Assembly (NCBI RefSeq): GCF_900177615.1
Contig: NZ_FXAP01000002.1
Coordinates: 248,001 to 312,000 of the forward strand
DNA: 64,000 nt
Direction of reading: 5' to 3'
From: Plantibacter flavus
GTDB lineage: Bacteria > Actinomycetota > Actinomycetes > Actinomycetales > Microbacteriaceae
The first letter of the stretch is position 1. Each line of letters opens with the position of its first letter. The translations under genes and the position numbers were made by a program. Below the pieces are notes generated by a model. That model was given only the letters and a program-made list of their open reading frames with translations, was not told where the DNA came from and searched no databases. Of this stretch, positions 1 through 8,576 are shown piece by piece.

Positions 1-2
1 AC

Positions 3-830
3 GCACCGTACCGCGCCGCTGCGGCATTTCCTGGATTCTCCGTGTTGCCGCTGGCAGCCGACGCGTCGAATGGGAATCTTCCCACTCCCGACATGCTGCC
101 TGTCGGGGTCGCCCAACGAGTCGCCCTCACATACCTGTGCTCGCCGAGCAACCCTGAGGGGGCGGTCGCTGACAAGCAGCGACTCGGCCGTGCAATCGAA
201 CACGCGAGGCGACACGGATATTTGCTTGTCGTCGACGAGTGCTACAGCGAAATCTACCGCAATGAGCCTCCGACAAGCGCCCTCGCTGTCGCTGCGGGTC
301 TCGCTGCGGCCCCGAGCGAGGATTTGTTCCGCAACGTGGTGGTCGTGAACTCGCTGTCTAAGCGGTCTAGTGCAGCCGGTCTGCGAGTCGGGTGGGTCGC
401 CGGCGACCGGCATATCGTTGACAGCCTCGTACGTGCGCGTTCGTACATCGGTGGCTCTACCCCATTGCCTAATCTGCGGGCCGCCGCGCGACTGTACACA
501 GACGAGGGGCACGTCGAACGGATTCGCCAGGGATATTGCGACGCGTTCGACGCTTCGGACTCCGTCCTTCAAGACGTCGAGGGCTACAGATCTCCGGCTG
601 CCGGAATGTTCCTCTGGCACCAAGTCGGGGACGGTGAGACGGTGGCACGACGTGCGTGGCGCGACGCCGGCGTGCGACTGGTACCCGGGGAGTATCTTGG
701 GCCGGCCGGGCATGACGGCCGCCACCCTGGGCGCTCGCACGTTCGTCTGGCGATGGCCTGTCCCCGCCCGCTCATCGAAGAAGCGCTTGATCGACTCCAT
801 CCGATTCTCCAGGATGAGGGAAGAGCGTGA
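3..830 (+). CDS. PLP-dependent aminotransferase class I/II (5' end cut by window edge)
   Basis: This is the C-terminal part of a fold-type I aminotransferase; the reading frame is open from base 3, so the true start lies outside the window. Family landmarks are visible: the CSPSNPEGAV turn, VVDECYSEIY carrying the Asp that contacts the PLP ring nitrogen, the Schiff-base lysine in NSLSKRSSAAGLRVGW, and a C-terminal substrate-carboxylate arginine in SHVRLAMA. The overall look is closest to DapC-like succinyldiaminopimelate or aromatic aminotransferases. Its stop overlaps the GTG of the monooxygenase gene (GTGA), so it belongs to the same operon. The substrate cannot be deduced. In this context it may supply or transform an amino acid building block for the ATP-grasp ligase. 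Confidence 0.9.
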   Translation, partial: APYRAAAAFPGFSVLPLAADASNGNLPTPDMLPVGVAQRVALTYLCSPSNPEGAVADKQRLGRAIEHARRHGYLLVVDECYSEIYRNEPPTSALAVAAGLAAAPSEDLFRNVVVVNSLSKRSSAAGLRVGWVAGDRHIVDSLVRARSYIGGSTPLPNLRAAARLYTDEGHVERIRQGYCDAFDASDSVLQDVEGYRSPAAGMFLWHQVGDGETVARRAWRDAGVRLVPGEYLGPAGHDGRHPGRSHVRLAMACPRPLIEEALDRLHPILQDEGRA

Positions 831-2068
831 GCTCCGCAGAACGTCAGGGGGCGTTCATCATCGTGGGCGGCGGCATCGCCGGGCTTGCTAGTGCTCTGGC
901 CCTCGCACCGCACGCCTCATCAGTGACTGTGCTCGAGCGCAACTCCCGCTTCCAAGAGGTCGGAGCGGGAATACAGTTGAGCCCGAACGCTTTCGCAGCA
1001 TTGGATGAGCTCGGCGTGAAAGAAGCTGTACTCACTCGCTCGATTCGTGTCCAGCGACTTACGGTGCTAGACGCTCAATCGGGCGGCACCCTCGTGGACT
1101 TTCCTCTGGACGATCGTTTCGAGGCCCAGTTCGGGCATCCGTACGCCGTCGTCCATCGAGGCGCATTGCACCGAACACTGCTCGATGCGTGCCGCCGATT
1201 AGCCACGATCCGGCTCATCACGAACGCCAACGTCAATGGCCTCACCGAGCACGACGACTCGATCACCGCCAACCTCGCCGACGGCCGTGTTTTCGTCGGT
1301 GACGTGCTAATCGGCGCTGACGGACTCAATTCTTCGGTACGGGCCCAGGTGGTCGGAGACGGAGCACCGGAACCTGCCGGCCATGTTGTGTATCGCGCGG
1401 TTATCTCGGCGGAGCAGTTCCCTGCAGATCTGCCAGCACGATCCTCGATCCTCTGGGCAGGCCCGGATATGCACGTCGTGCACTACCCGCTCGCTGACGG
1501 CAAGTCATTCAACCTCGTCGCGACTAGGGTCGAGCCGGTAAACGAGATGTTCGCCAACCGCGGGATCCAGGCTGCGTGGGTGAGGAGCGCATTCGCAAGC
1601 GTGGCGCCTCCGCTCCGGCGCCTGCTCGACGCGCCGGCCCATTGGCGAGCGTGGTCGATCGCGGACCGGGCGCCGGTGCACACTTGGCATCGCGGACGTG
1701 CCGTGCTCATGGGGGACGCCGCGCACCCAATGCTGCAATACGCCGCCCAGGGTGCGTGCCAGGCCATCGAGGATGCGGTGATTTTCGCTCGACTCGTGGG
1801 GGCCGTCGGCGCGAACGACGCAGTCGCGTCGCTAGGCCCTGCTCGAGCTGGCCGTACTGCGCGCGTGCAGCAGACCGCGCGCTGGCTGGGCGACGCGATC
1901 TACCACCCGGCCGGCGTACCGCGTCGCGCCCGGGACGTGATGCTCAAGAGCCTCGACCACGCGAAGCTCACAGCGTCCCTCCAGTGGCTGTACGCCTGGA
2001 CGCCGGACAACGGGCTCGCACTCGCGAACACACACGCCACTCACGATGGGGAGCTGATCAGGCCATGA
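827..2068 (+). CDS. FAD-dependent aromatic monooxygenase, 3-hydroxybenzoate 6-hydroxylase-like
   Basis: A 413-residue class A flavoprotein hydroxylase. Seen in the sequence: the FAD-binding GGGIAG at residues 14-19 with an acidic partner in VLER near 37, the GADG motif near 163-166, and GDAAHPMLQYAAQGACQAIEDA from about 296. That last stretch is typical of 3-hydroxybenzoate 6-hydroxylases and salicylate hydroxylases. Such enzymes use NAD(P)H and O2 to hydroxylate a phenolic ring; the 3-hydroxybenzoate type makes gentisate. The next gene encodes a gentisate dioxygenase-like protein, so the pair would hydroxylate and then open an aromatic ring. GTG start overlaps the upstream stop (GTGA). It contains a TTA leucine codon, rare elsewhere in the window. 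The true substrate may be a biosynthetic intermediate rather than 3-hydroxybenzoate. Confidence 0.88.
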   Translation: MSSAERQGAFIIVGGGIAGLASALALAPHASSVTVLERNSRFQEVGAGIQLSPNAFAALDELGVKEAVLTRSIRVQRLTVLDAQSGGTLVDFPLDDRFEAQFGHPYAVVHRGALHRTLLDACRRLATIRLITNANVNGLTEHDDSITANLADGRVFVGDVLIGADGLNSSVRAQVVGDGAPEPAGHVVYRAVISAEQFPADLPARSSILWAGPDMHVVHYPLADGKSFNLVATRVEPVNEMFANRGIQAAWVRSAFASVAPPLRRLLDAPAHWRAWSIADRAPVHTWHRGRAVLMGDAAHPMLQYAAQGACQAIEDAVIFARLVGAVGANDAVASLGPARAGRTARVQQTARWLGDAIYHPAGVPRRARDVMLKSLDHAKLTASLQWLYAWTPDNGLALANTHATHDGELIRP

Positions 2069-3114
2069 CCGATTTGAAGACAGACAACGACACGCTTGAA
2101 GCGTTCTACATGGACATCCGATCTCAGGGTCTCGCAGCCCTGTGGACGAGGTTCCGCGACCTCATCACGCCCGAACCGAGCAGCGGTTGCGTGGCCCACC
2201 ATTGGCGTTACGCGGACGCGCGTGAGGCGCTTCTCCGTGCGGGCGAGCTCATCAGCGCGGAGGATGCAGAACGACGCGTCCTCATCATGGAGAACCCCGG
2301 TCAGTCAGGCTCCTCTCAGATCACGAGCTCCCTCTACGCGGGTCTACAACTGGTGCTTCCAGGAGAGGTCGCTCCCGCGCACCGGCACAGTCAGTCAGCC
2401 CTTCGACTGATTCTCGAGGGTCCCGGTTCACTGAGCGTGGTGGAGGGGGAACCTGTCACGATGGCGGTCGGCGATCTCGTCGTCACGCCGCCTTGGGCAT
2501 GGCATGACCACAGGAACGATACAGATGCACCAACCATCTGGCTCGACCTCCTGGACATTCCGATCGTGAAGTTCTTCGACACGTCGTTCATCGAGCGCGG
2601 GTCGGCGGTCGAGCAACTAGTGACAAAGGAGCGCGGCCACTCCCGGGTTCAGTTCGGATCGGCGCTTCTTCCCGAGGGATACGTTGCGAACCGCAACTCC
2701 GCGACACCTCTCACCTCCTATTCCTTCACCACGGCGCTATCCGCGCTCCGGTCGAGCGAAAGCACGGTCGAAGCGGATCCGTGGCTCGGGCACCGCGTGC
2801 TCTATTCGGACCCCACCAGCGGTAGCGATGTACTCACCACAATCGCCGCCGGGATCCAGCTCCTCCCGGCCGGCTTCGCAGGAAGGGCGATTCGTTCGAC
2901 TGACGCGACCGTGTATGTCACCCTCCAAGGTCTCGCCACGTTTTTCGTCGAGGATGTGCGTTTCGATCTCAGGCCCGGGGACGTCCTGGTCGTGCCGAGC
3001 TGGAGCTGGGTACGACGCAGCGCGACGAACAGGGATGCCATCGTGTTCAGCGGATCGGATGCTGCAGTGCAGAAGCGGATCGGCGTATGGCGAGAAGAGC
3101 GCAGCGACGGATGA
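2065..3114 (+). CDS. Bicupin ring-cleaving dioxygenase, gentisate 1,2-dioxygenase-like
   Basis: A 349-residue bicupin, the usual size for gentisate 1,2-dioxygenase, which inserts both atoms of O2 into gentisate to give maleylpyruvate. The first cupin carries candidate Fe(II) ligands His106 and His108 (in PAHRHSQSALR) and His147 (in PPWAWHDHRND). The spacing of 2 and 39 residues equals that of the known gentisate dioxygenase triad. WLDLLDIPIV follows, as in the family, and a second cupin occupies the C-terminal third. The ATG overlaps the previous stop (ATGA). No maleylpyruvate isomerase or fumarylpyruvate hydrolase gene is visible here, so simple gentisate catabolism is not the obvious reading. 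It could act on an amino- or acyl-substituted dihydroxybenzoate in a biosynthetic route. Confidence 0.85.
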   Translation: MTDLKTDNDTLEAFYMDIRSQGLAALWTRFRDLITPEPSSGCVAHHWRYADAREALLRAGELISAEDAERRVLIMENPGQSGSSQITSSLYAGLQLVLPGEVAPAHRHSQSALRLILEGPGSLSVVEGEPVTMAVGDLVVTPPWAWHDHRNDTDAPTIWLDLLDIPIVKFFDTSFIERGSAVEQLVTKERGHSRVQFGSALLPEGYVANRNSATPLTSYSFTTALSALRSSESTVEADPWLGHRVLYSDPTSGSDVLTTIAAGIQLLPAGFAGRAIRSTDATVYVTLQGLATFFVEDVRFDLRPGDVLVVPSWSWVRRSATNRDAIVFSGSDAAVQKRIGVWREERSDG

Positions 3115-4226
3115 ATCATCTCTCCGTGCAACGCGCGGCCGATCCGACCAGTCTTCCTGGATGGGACCAGTTGGGGGCCAACGCCTCTTTCTACGCTTGT
3201 GCTCGCTGGCTCGCCTATGCCGACGTCGCCTCCGGGGCATCCAGCGAGTATCTCGTAACGCGCGCGAACGACCTCACGATTGCCGCACTTTCAATTCATC
3301 GACTCGATGGAGGCTTCGGCGCGGAATACAACCCAGCGATCGCCATTCCCGACGCCTGCCTCAGCTCAAACGCGGTCCTTATCGGCGGGTACCGTGGATA
3401 TCGGAGCAGCGTCCTCAAGGCATCACGAGCCGATGTCTCCGCAGCAGTGACCCGAACGATCGATGAGGGCGTGCGCGATGCCGAATGGTGGTGGCCGCAC
3501 CTCACCTTCCATGATGCGTCCTTCCTCCAGCGAGCCTTCGCCGCGGAGGGTCGCGACACATCCTTGAACTTCATCGGCGTCGACCACTCCGTGCGATCTC
3601 GCGCGTCATTCGAGTCGCATGTCACGCACCTCCCCTCGAAGCAGCGCAGGACGAACGCACGTCGGGAGCATTCGATAGCGCGGGAACTTGGAATACGCGT
3701 CAAGCGGCTTCGACTAGCGGAATGCTGGGACTCCCTCGTTCCTCTTCTCGCCGGGGTCGAAGCAAAGTACGGAAACAACCCGGAGCTAGCTCGCCTGCGG
3801 CGTCTGGTCCGTCTGCAGGCAGAGCATCTCGACGACATCGCAATGGTGTTCGGCTGCGAGGACACCGAAGGACGGCTTATCGGCTTCTCGCTCTGTTACC
3901 GCGGCGCTAACGAGCTCGCACTGCGCATCGTCGGCTTCGACTATGACCATCTCCGGGGCGGCGAGTACTCCCTCGTCGCTATCTACGAACCGCTTGTGTA
4001 TGCGGCTGAGCATGGAATCCGCAATGTTCACCTGGGCATCGATTCGGACGAGGCGAAAGTTAGACGAGGTTCAGTGTTGGAGCCCTTGTGGGCGGTCTCC
4101 TCACATGGGGAAAGCGCCCACGCAGCGTCCGTGGCCCGCGCACGCTCGATTGCGGCAGGGCTACCTGAGCGCGAAGCGGCCGCGCTCCTCGGCGCGGTCG
4201 AATCTGCGCTCGGCTACCGACAATAA
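3111..4226 (+). CDS. FemAB/GNAT-like acyltransferase (COG3146-like)
   Basis: A 371-residue protein resembling the 'peptidoglycan biosynthesis/recognition' FemAB-like acyltransferases with the double GNAT fold. Supporting stretches are LPSKQRRTNARREH in the middle, the following GNAT-like core (FSLCYRGANELALRIVGFDY) and the late HLGIDSDEAKVRRGS segment. FemABX relatives transfer an aminoacyl group from charged tRNA to an amine, and some natural-product pathways use them to make peptide bonds. The start is taken at 3111 because its ATG overlaps the dioxygenase stop (ATGA); an upstream in-frame ATG at 3087 would overlap more. There is no signal peptide. Beside an ATP-grasp ligase, the likeliest job is N-acylation or aminoacylation of a small molecule. 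That is inference; the donor is unknown. Confidence 0.7.
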   Translation: MNHLSVQRAADPTSLPGWDQLGANASFYACARWLAYADVASGASSEYLVTRANDLTIAALSIHRLDGGFGAEYNPAIAIPDACLSSNAVLIGGYRGYRSSVLKASRADVSAAVTRTIDEGVRDAEWWWPHLTFHDASFLQRAFAAEGRDTSLNFIGVDHSVRSRASFESHVTHLPSKQRRTNARREHSIARELGIRVKRLRLAECWDSLVPLLAGVEAKYGNNPELARLRRLVRLQAEHLDDIAMVFGCEDTEGRLIGFSLCYRGANELALRIVGFDYDHLRGGEYSLVAIYEPLVYAAEHGIRNVHLGIDSDEAKVRRGSVLEPLWAVSSHGESAHAASVARARSIAAGLPEREAAALLGAVESALGYRQ

Positions 4227-4271
4227 TTCGTCATCGCATCGCCAGCAATCACGAGCACGACCCAGAACTGA

Positions 4272-5510
4272 TTGGACCCACCCTTGAAACTCGTCTTGAT
4301 GCACGTGGCGAAGAACACCCTGCCGACGCCGGTTATCGCACACCTTGAACAGCACGATCTGACGGTGATCACCGAACCGGGGCACCTTCAGATGTACGCT
4401 GCAGGCACAAAGGTCATCGAGATCCCCAGTATTCGAGACGTGACCGCCGCCGCAGCCGCCCTCCGCACGGTTCTCTGCAAAGGCCCAGTGGATCGCCTGC
4501 TACACCCGTTCGAGCTCGGGCAGAGCGTGGCCGGCTATCTCCGCTCGCTGTACGGCATCCCCGGCATGGGGTTTCAGACAGCCAATGTGTTCACGAACAA
4601 ATTTGCTATGAAAGAGGCGTACAAGAAGGCTGGTCTCCCCAGTGCACCGGCGCACATCACCTACAGTCCGGAGGGAATCGGAGCTGCGGCGCAGACACTC
4701 GGCTGGCCTGTCATCGTCAAGCCAATGCTGGGCGGGGGTTCGATGGACGTACATCGACTCGATGGACCAGAATCTTTGAGAGAACTACTGACGGCGCCCG
4801 AGTACGAGAGCTTCCGGGCTCTGACCGTGCCCCTCGTCGTCGAGCCCTTCGTCGAGGTGCTGGCAGAGTTCCACTGTGACGGCATCGTGATCGACGGCGC
4901 GATCGTGTTCGCTGAAGCATCTGAATACTTGGCTCCCCTTCTCGATTGCCCCCCGGAGTTCAACGGCTCGTTCTTTCTCGCCGCTGGCGATCCTCTGCGC
5001 GCCAGCATCCTCACGCTTCACCGCGAAGCTGTCCGCGCGCTCGATCTTCGAGACGGCGTCACTCACATGGAGTTCTTCCGCACGCCCGGCGGGATCCTGG
5101 CCGGTGAAATCGCGTGTCGACCTGCTGGCGGGGCGATACCCGAGGCTATCGAGCACGCGTATGGCGTAGACATTTGGGACGCGCAGCTGCGGATCATGCT
5201 CGGGGAGGATCCTTCCGTCCACCCGATTCGTACAGAAGGGTGCCTCGTCAACTATCACCTTCCGGTGAGTCCGGGCCGCATCACCGGCTTGACCGCCGTC
5301 GAGGATCTGCAGTGTATCGACAACGTGGTCGCTGCTCGGATCACGAAGAAGGTCGGCGACGTCATTCCCCCGAACTACAACTCTTCCTACGCGTCCGGCG
5401 TTGTCTTCGTCCATGTTGACGACCGGTCAGGCGTCGACGATGCGGTGCGCCGCCTTGCCGACGCGTTCAGCATCGAGGTCGAGCCCTTGAGTTCAACTGC
5501 AAAACCGTGA
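4272..5510 (+). CDS. ATP-grasp carboxylate-amine ligase
   Basis: An ATP-grasp enzyme of about 410 residues. Visible: the central-domain lysine in WPVIVKPMLGGGSMDVH, a hinge stretch VVEPFVEVLAEFHCDG, and the metal/ATP-binding end HMEFF...GEIACRPAGGAIPEA, as in L-amino-acid ligases of the BacD type. These enzymes activate a carboxylate as acyl phosphate with ATP and join it to an amine. The start is uncertain: TTG at 4272, TTG at 4284 (giving MKLVLMHVAKN, which looks more natural) or ATG at 4299 are all possible, and no clear ribosome-binding site separates them. It is the only gene of the operon preceded by a gap (45 bases). In context it is the best candidate for forming the amide bond of the product that the next gene exports. 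Confidence 0.85.
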   Translation: MDPPLKLVLMHVAKNTLPTPVIAHLEQHDLTVITEPGHLQMYAAGTKVIEIPSIRDVTAAAAALRTVLCKGPVDRLLHPFELGQSVAGYLRSLYGIPGMGFQTANVFTNKFAMKEAYKKAGLPSAPAHITYSPEGIGAAAQTLGWPVIVKPMLGGGSMDVHRLDGPESLRELLTAPEYESFRALTVPLVVEPFVEVLAEFHCDGIVIDGAIVFAEASEYLAPLLDCPPEFNGSFFLAAGDPLRASILTLHREAVRALDLRDGVTHMEFFRTPGGILAGEIACRPAGGAIPEAIEHAYGVDIWDAQLRIMLGEDPSVHPIRTEGCLVNYHLPVSPGRITGLTAVEDLQCIDNVVAARITKKVGDVIPPNYNSSYASGVVFVHVDDRSGVDDAVRRLADAFSIEVEPLSSTAKP

Positions 5511-6724
5511 TCTCGAGAGCTGTGCGGGTGGCGCTCCGCCTCGCGCCCCCCGCGGGAGCAGCACGCCCGCTCACGGTGGCGGTCGTGGTGCAAACAGTAG
5601 GGTTCGGTCTGCTGACAACGCTCTGCACAATCTACTTCGTGCGGGTCGTCGGTCTCAATCTCGCCATCGTAGCGGTCGCGTTTTCGGTCGCAGCAGTGGG
5701 GGGGATCGTCGCAGGAGTCGCGGTGGGGCACCTCTCAGACAGCCTCGGGCCGCGAGGAATCACGGTAGCTCTTCTCGCCGCGACGAGTGTCACCGTGCTC
5801 GCCCACATACTTGTGACAGATACGACGACCCTGTTCTCAGTCCTGGTGCTCTACCAGTTCGCGGATCGGGGCGCGTCCGCCGCTCGAGGAACCCTCATAG
5901 CCCGCGCTGTCCCCGCGACTACTCAAGTGAAAACGAGGTCATACCTGCGGGCCGTATCCAACATCGGGTTCGCCGTTGGCGCGGGACTCGCGACATGGGC
6001 TCTCATCAGAGACAGTAGGTCAACGTTCGTGTGCCTCATCGTTGCCGCAGCGGCTTCGTATGCTCTGGCCGCGGTGATCCTCGCACTTCAGATCCGGAGT
6101 ATCCCTCCAGTTCCACGTGAGCATCGTGCCTCGGTCACTACCGCGCTCGGGGACCGCCGATTCATGTTCTTCACCGCCGCGAACGCCGTGCTCTCCCTAC
6201 AGTTCGCCGTGCTTGAGTTCGGCATGCCGATCTGGGTGACTCAACATTCGAAGGCTCCCGGGTGGATGGTAGCGGTCCTCTTCATGAGCAACACAGCACT
6301 CGTCACCGCTCTGCAGGTGCGCATGGGCCGCTCATCCGCGACCCTGTCAGGTGCTGTTCGCGCGCACGTTGTGGCAGGCATGCTCCTCGCATTCGCATGC
6401 GTGCTCTTCGGGCTCGCGGGCTACCTTCCGATGTGGCTCGCGGTTGTCGCGCTCGTAGGAGCGGGGATCAGCCACGCGTTTGGCGAAATGACACAAGGAG
6501 CATCATCATGGTCGATTGCTTTCGAACTGGCCCCTCCTAACGCTCATGGACAGTACCAGGGACTTTTCGCGACGAGCACGTCGATAGGTCTGGTCGCTGG
6601 CTCCAGCGTGGTGGCATTCGTGGCCGTCTCGTGGGGCCTGCCCGGCTGGCTGCTGTTGGGGGGCGCATTCATCCTTGCAGGAGTCTCGCTGCCATTCACT
6701 CTCCGCGCCGCCTCGTCGGCCTGA
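5507..6724 (+). CDS. MFS transporter, probable product exporter
   Basis: A 405-residue protein made almost entirely of hydrophobic helices, about 12, typical of the major facilitator superfamily. The loop between helices 2 and 3 reads GHLSDSLGPRG, the MFS signature-A position. The GTG start overlaps the ATP-grasp stop (GTGA), so it is translationally coupled to the ligase. Drug and dipeptide exporters commonly close biosynthetic operons like this one, giving efflux and self-resistance; the substrate is inferred, not shown. The gene ends only 4 bases before the 3' end of the convergent flavoprotein gene. That abrupt junction also marks the change from less to more G/C-rich codon use. Confidence 0.85.
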   Translation: MISRAVRVALRLAPPAGAARPLTVAVVVQTVGFGLLTTLCTIYFVRVVGLNLAIVAVAFSVAAVGGIVAGVAVGHLSDSLGPRGITVALLAATSVTVLAHILVTDTTTLFSVLVLYQFADRGASAARGTLIARAVPATTQVKTRSYLRAVSNIGFAVGAGLATWALIRDSRSTFVCLIVAAAASYALAAVILALQIRSIPPVPREHRASVTTALGDRRFMFFTAANAVLSLQFAVLEFGMPIWVTQHSKAPGWMVAVLFMSNTALVTALQVRMGRSSATLSGAVRAHVVAGMLLAFACVLFGLAGYLPMWLAVVALVGAGISHAFGEMTQGASSWSIAFELAPPNAHGQYQGLFATSTSIGLVAGSSVVAFVAVSWGLPGWLLLGGAFILAGVSLPFTLRAASSA

Positions 6725-6728
6725 GCTA

Positions 6729-7328
6729 TCAGGCGCGGATCGCTCCGATGACCGCGTCCACCGCGGCCTCCACCGCACGCGTCCGCGCATCGGCGTCCTC
6801 GCCCTCCGAGTCGTGGACGAAGGTCGTCACGCCACGGCGAGCGCCGCAGAAGTCGACGATGCCGTGCTCGAGCTGCGTCCGCATCGCCCGCTCGTAGCCG
6901 TGGCGGTCGTAGACCCCGGCGTCGTCACCAGCGATCGGTACGAGGTGCACGCGCAGGCGGTCGAGCTTCCGGACGATCCCGCCGTCCGCGTCGAGGCCAA
7001 ACGCCCAGCCGTTGACGAACACGCGGTCGAACCAGCCCTTGAGGAGCGCGGGCGCCGACCACCAGTACACCGGGAAGACGAGCACGAGGTCGGTGGCCCG
7101 GTCGAGCCGCTCCTGCTCGGCGGCCACATCCGGGGTGAAGTCGCCGCCGACGCGGTAGGTGTGGCGGTCGGAGAGCGTGTACCGCGGGTCGAAGCCCTCC
7201 GCAGCCAGGTCCGCGACCTCGACGCTGGTCGAGCCGGCGGTCGATCGCAGCTCCTGCGCGAGCCGCTGGGCGAGATGGTGGGTGAGGGAGTCGGAGTCGG
7301 GATGGGTGGTCACGATGAGCGTCGGCAC
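6729..7328 (-). CDS. NAD(P)H dehydrogenase (quinone)-like flavodoxin-fold protein
   Basis: A 199-residue flavodoxin-fold oxidoreductase of the NQO1/MdaB/KefF type. It starts TLIVTTHPDSDSLTHHLAQ, with the phosphate-binding loop that holds FMN or FAD, and continues with VFPVYWWSAPALLKGWFDRVF, the family signature around the flavin ring. Such cytosolic enzymes reduce quinones or other electrophiles by two electrons using NAD(P)H. It stands alone between a convergent MFS gene and the divergent VanZ-RDD gene. ATG start; no strong upstream site was seen. The physiological substrate cannot be told. Confidence 0.85.
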   Translation of the reverse strand: MPTLIVTTHPDSDSLTHHLAQRLAQELRSTAGSTSVEVADLAAEGFDPRYTLSDRHTYRVGGDFTPDVAAEQERLDRATDLVLVFPVYWWSAPALLKGWFDRVFVNGWAFGLDADGGIVRKLDRLRVHLVPIAGDDAGVYDRHGYERAMRTQLEHGIVDFCGARRGVTTFVHDSEGEDADARTRAVEAAVDAVIGAIRA

Positions 7329-7432
7329 GCTCCATCATCGCCTGCATCGGACGCGGGATCCGCCGTTCGGCACCCTCTGCAGGATGACCGGAGTCCGTCC
7401 GCCGACTGATGCCGATGGTGCCACGAGCGCCC

Positions 7433-7438
7433 TACAGT
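7433..7438 (+). promoter_or_regulatory. -10 element TACAGT for a leaderless VanZ-RDD transcript
   Basis: TACAGT lies 7 bases before the ATG of the VanZ-RDD gene, and no ribosome-binding site fits between them. This spacing puts the transcription start at or next to the start codon, as in leaderless actinobacterial mRNAs. No good -35 hexamer was found. Confidence 0.4.
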
Positions 7439-7445
7439 TGTCGGA

Positions 7446-8576
7446 ATGAGCGGATGGACATGGCAGGCGTGGGTCGGACTCGTCGGCGGCACGCTGATCT
7501 TCTTCGCCGTCCTCGGTCCGATCCTGCTCGTGCAGCTCCGTCGCTACGGCCAGATGTCGCTCCCCCGGGTGATCGGCGCTGCGGCGGTCAGTGTCTACGC
7601 GGTCGCCCTCGTGGCGTACACCCTGCTGCCGCTGCCGGACACGCGGGACAACTGCGTCGGATCCGGAGGCTCACTCGAACTCATCCCCGGACACTCGATC
7701 GGGGACATCGCGCGCGAGACCGCCGGGCAGTCGCTGCTCAGCACCTTGACCAGTCACGCCATGCTCCAGGTCGTCATGAACGTGATCCTCTTCATCCCGT
7801 TCGGGGCGATCGCCAGGCGCTATTGGAACCGCAGCCTCGGCGTCTCGATCCTGCTCGGCGCGCTGGTGTCCTTGCTCGTCGAGAGCACCCAGCTCACCGG
7901 CATCTGGGGGCTCTACGAGTGCTCCTACCGGGTGGCGGACGTCGACGACCTGATCGCGAACACGGCGGGCGCCGCGATCGGTGCCCTCATCGCGCCGATC
8001 GTCCTCGCCTGGATGCCGAGCTCGCACGCCCTGCGGGCCACCCGTGGCGCCGCCCGGCCGGTGACGGTCTGGCGCCGGTGGTTCGGGATGATCCTCGATG
8101 CGGTCGCCGTCCAGGTGTCGATCACCGTGCTCTCGCTCGTGTTCGTCGTGCCGCGGGTCCTCCTGACGGGTGCGACCGGCCCGGCCAACGATCCGACGCT
8201 GCCCGAGGTGCTGAGCATCGGTGCCGGTACCGTCATCGTCGTCATCGTCCTGCCCGCGCTCATCGGGAGCGGCGCGTCGCTCGGCCAACGCCTCGTCTGG
8301 CTCGCCCCGCAGTGGCGTGACGGCCGAGGCTCAGCCGTGCGCCGCCTGTACCGCGCCTCCGTCGTCGCGCTTCCGTACATCGCCGCCACGACCGCGGGCC
8401 AGCTCCCGGAGGCCACGCAGGGCCCGACCCAGACCATCGCCGGTTTCGTCGGCCTGCTGAGCGCGCTCGTGGTGACGATCGCCGTCGCCTCCGTACCCTT
8501 CACCCGGAACCGCCACGGGCTGTCGTTCACGTCGGTCGGCGCGGACCTGCGCGACGCCCGCACGACCACGCCGTAG
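7446..8576 (+). CDS. VanZ-like and RDD double-domain membrane protein
   Basis: A 376-residue membrane protein. The N-terminal half is VanZ-like: a helix followed by LLPLPDTRDNC, then NVILFIPFGAIARRYWNRS and the VESTQL...YRVADVDDLIANTAGAAIGA stretch, which is the VanZ signature. The second half, from about residue 200, is an RDD-family helical domain (RWFGMILDAVAVQ near its start, GASLGQRLVWLAP later). VanZ proteins are associated with low-level teicoplanin resistance and envelope functions; the RDD function is unknown. VanZ-RDD fusions are known in actinobacteria. It appears monocistronic and ends in a region with a long inverted repeat, convergent to the TetR gene. Confidence 0.85.
   Translation: MSGWTWQAWVGLVGGTLIFFAVLGPILLVQLRRYGQMSLPRVIGAAAVSVYAVALVAYTLLPLPDTRDNCVGSGGSLELIPGHSIGDIARETAGQSLLSTLTSHAMLQVVMNVILFIPFGAIARRYWNRSLGVSILLGALVSLLVESTQLTGIWGLYECSYRVADVDDLIANTAGAAIGALIAPIVLAWMPSSHALRATRGAARPVTVWRRWFGMILDAVAVQVSITVLSLVFVVPRVLLTGATGPANDPTLPEVLSIGAGTVIVVIVLPALIGSGASLGQRLVWLAPQWRDGRGSAVRRLYRASVVALPYIAATTAGQLPEATQGPTQTIAGFVGLLSALVVTIAVASVPFTRNRHGLSFTSVGADLRDARTTTP

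Noticed and set aside
1780-1880. Possible frameshift in the C-terminal part of the flavin monooxygenase
   Set aside because: The stretch looked odd (VASLGPARAGRTARVQQ), but RTARVQQTARWLG fits the family ending and the frame stays open to a coupled stop.
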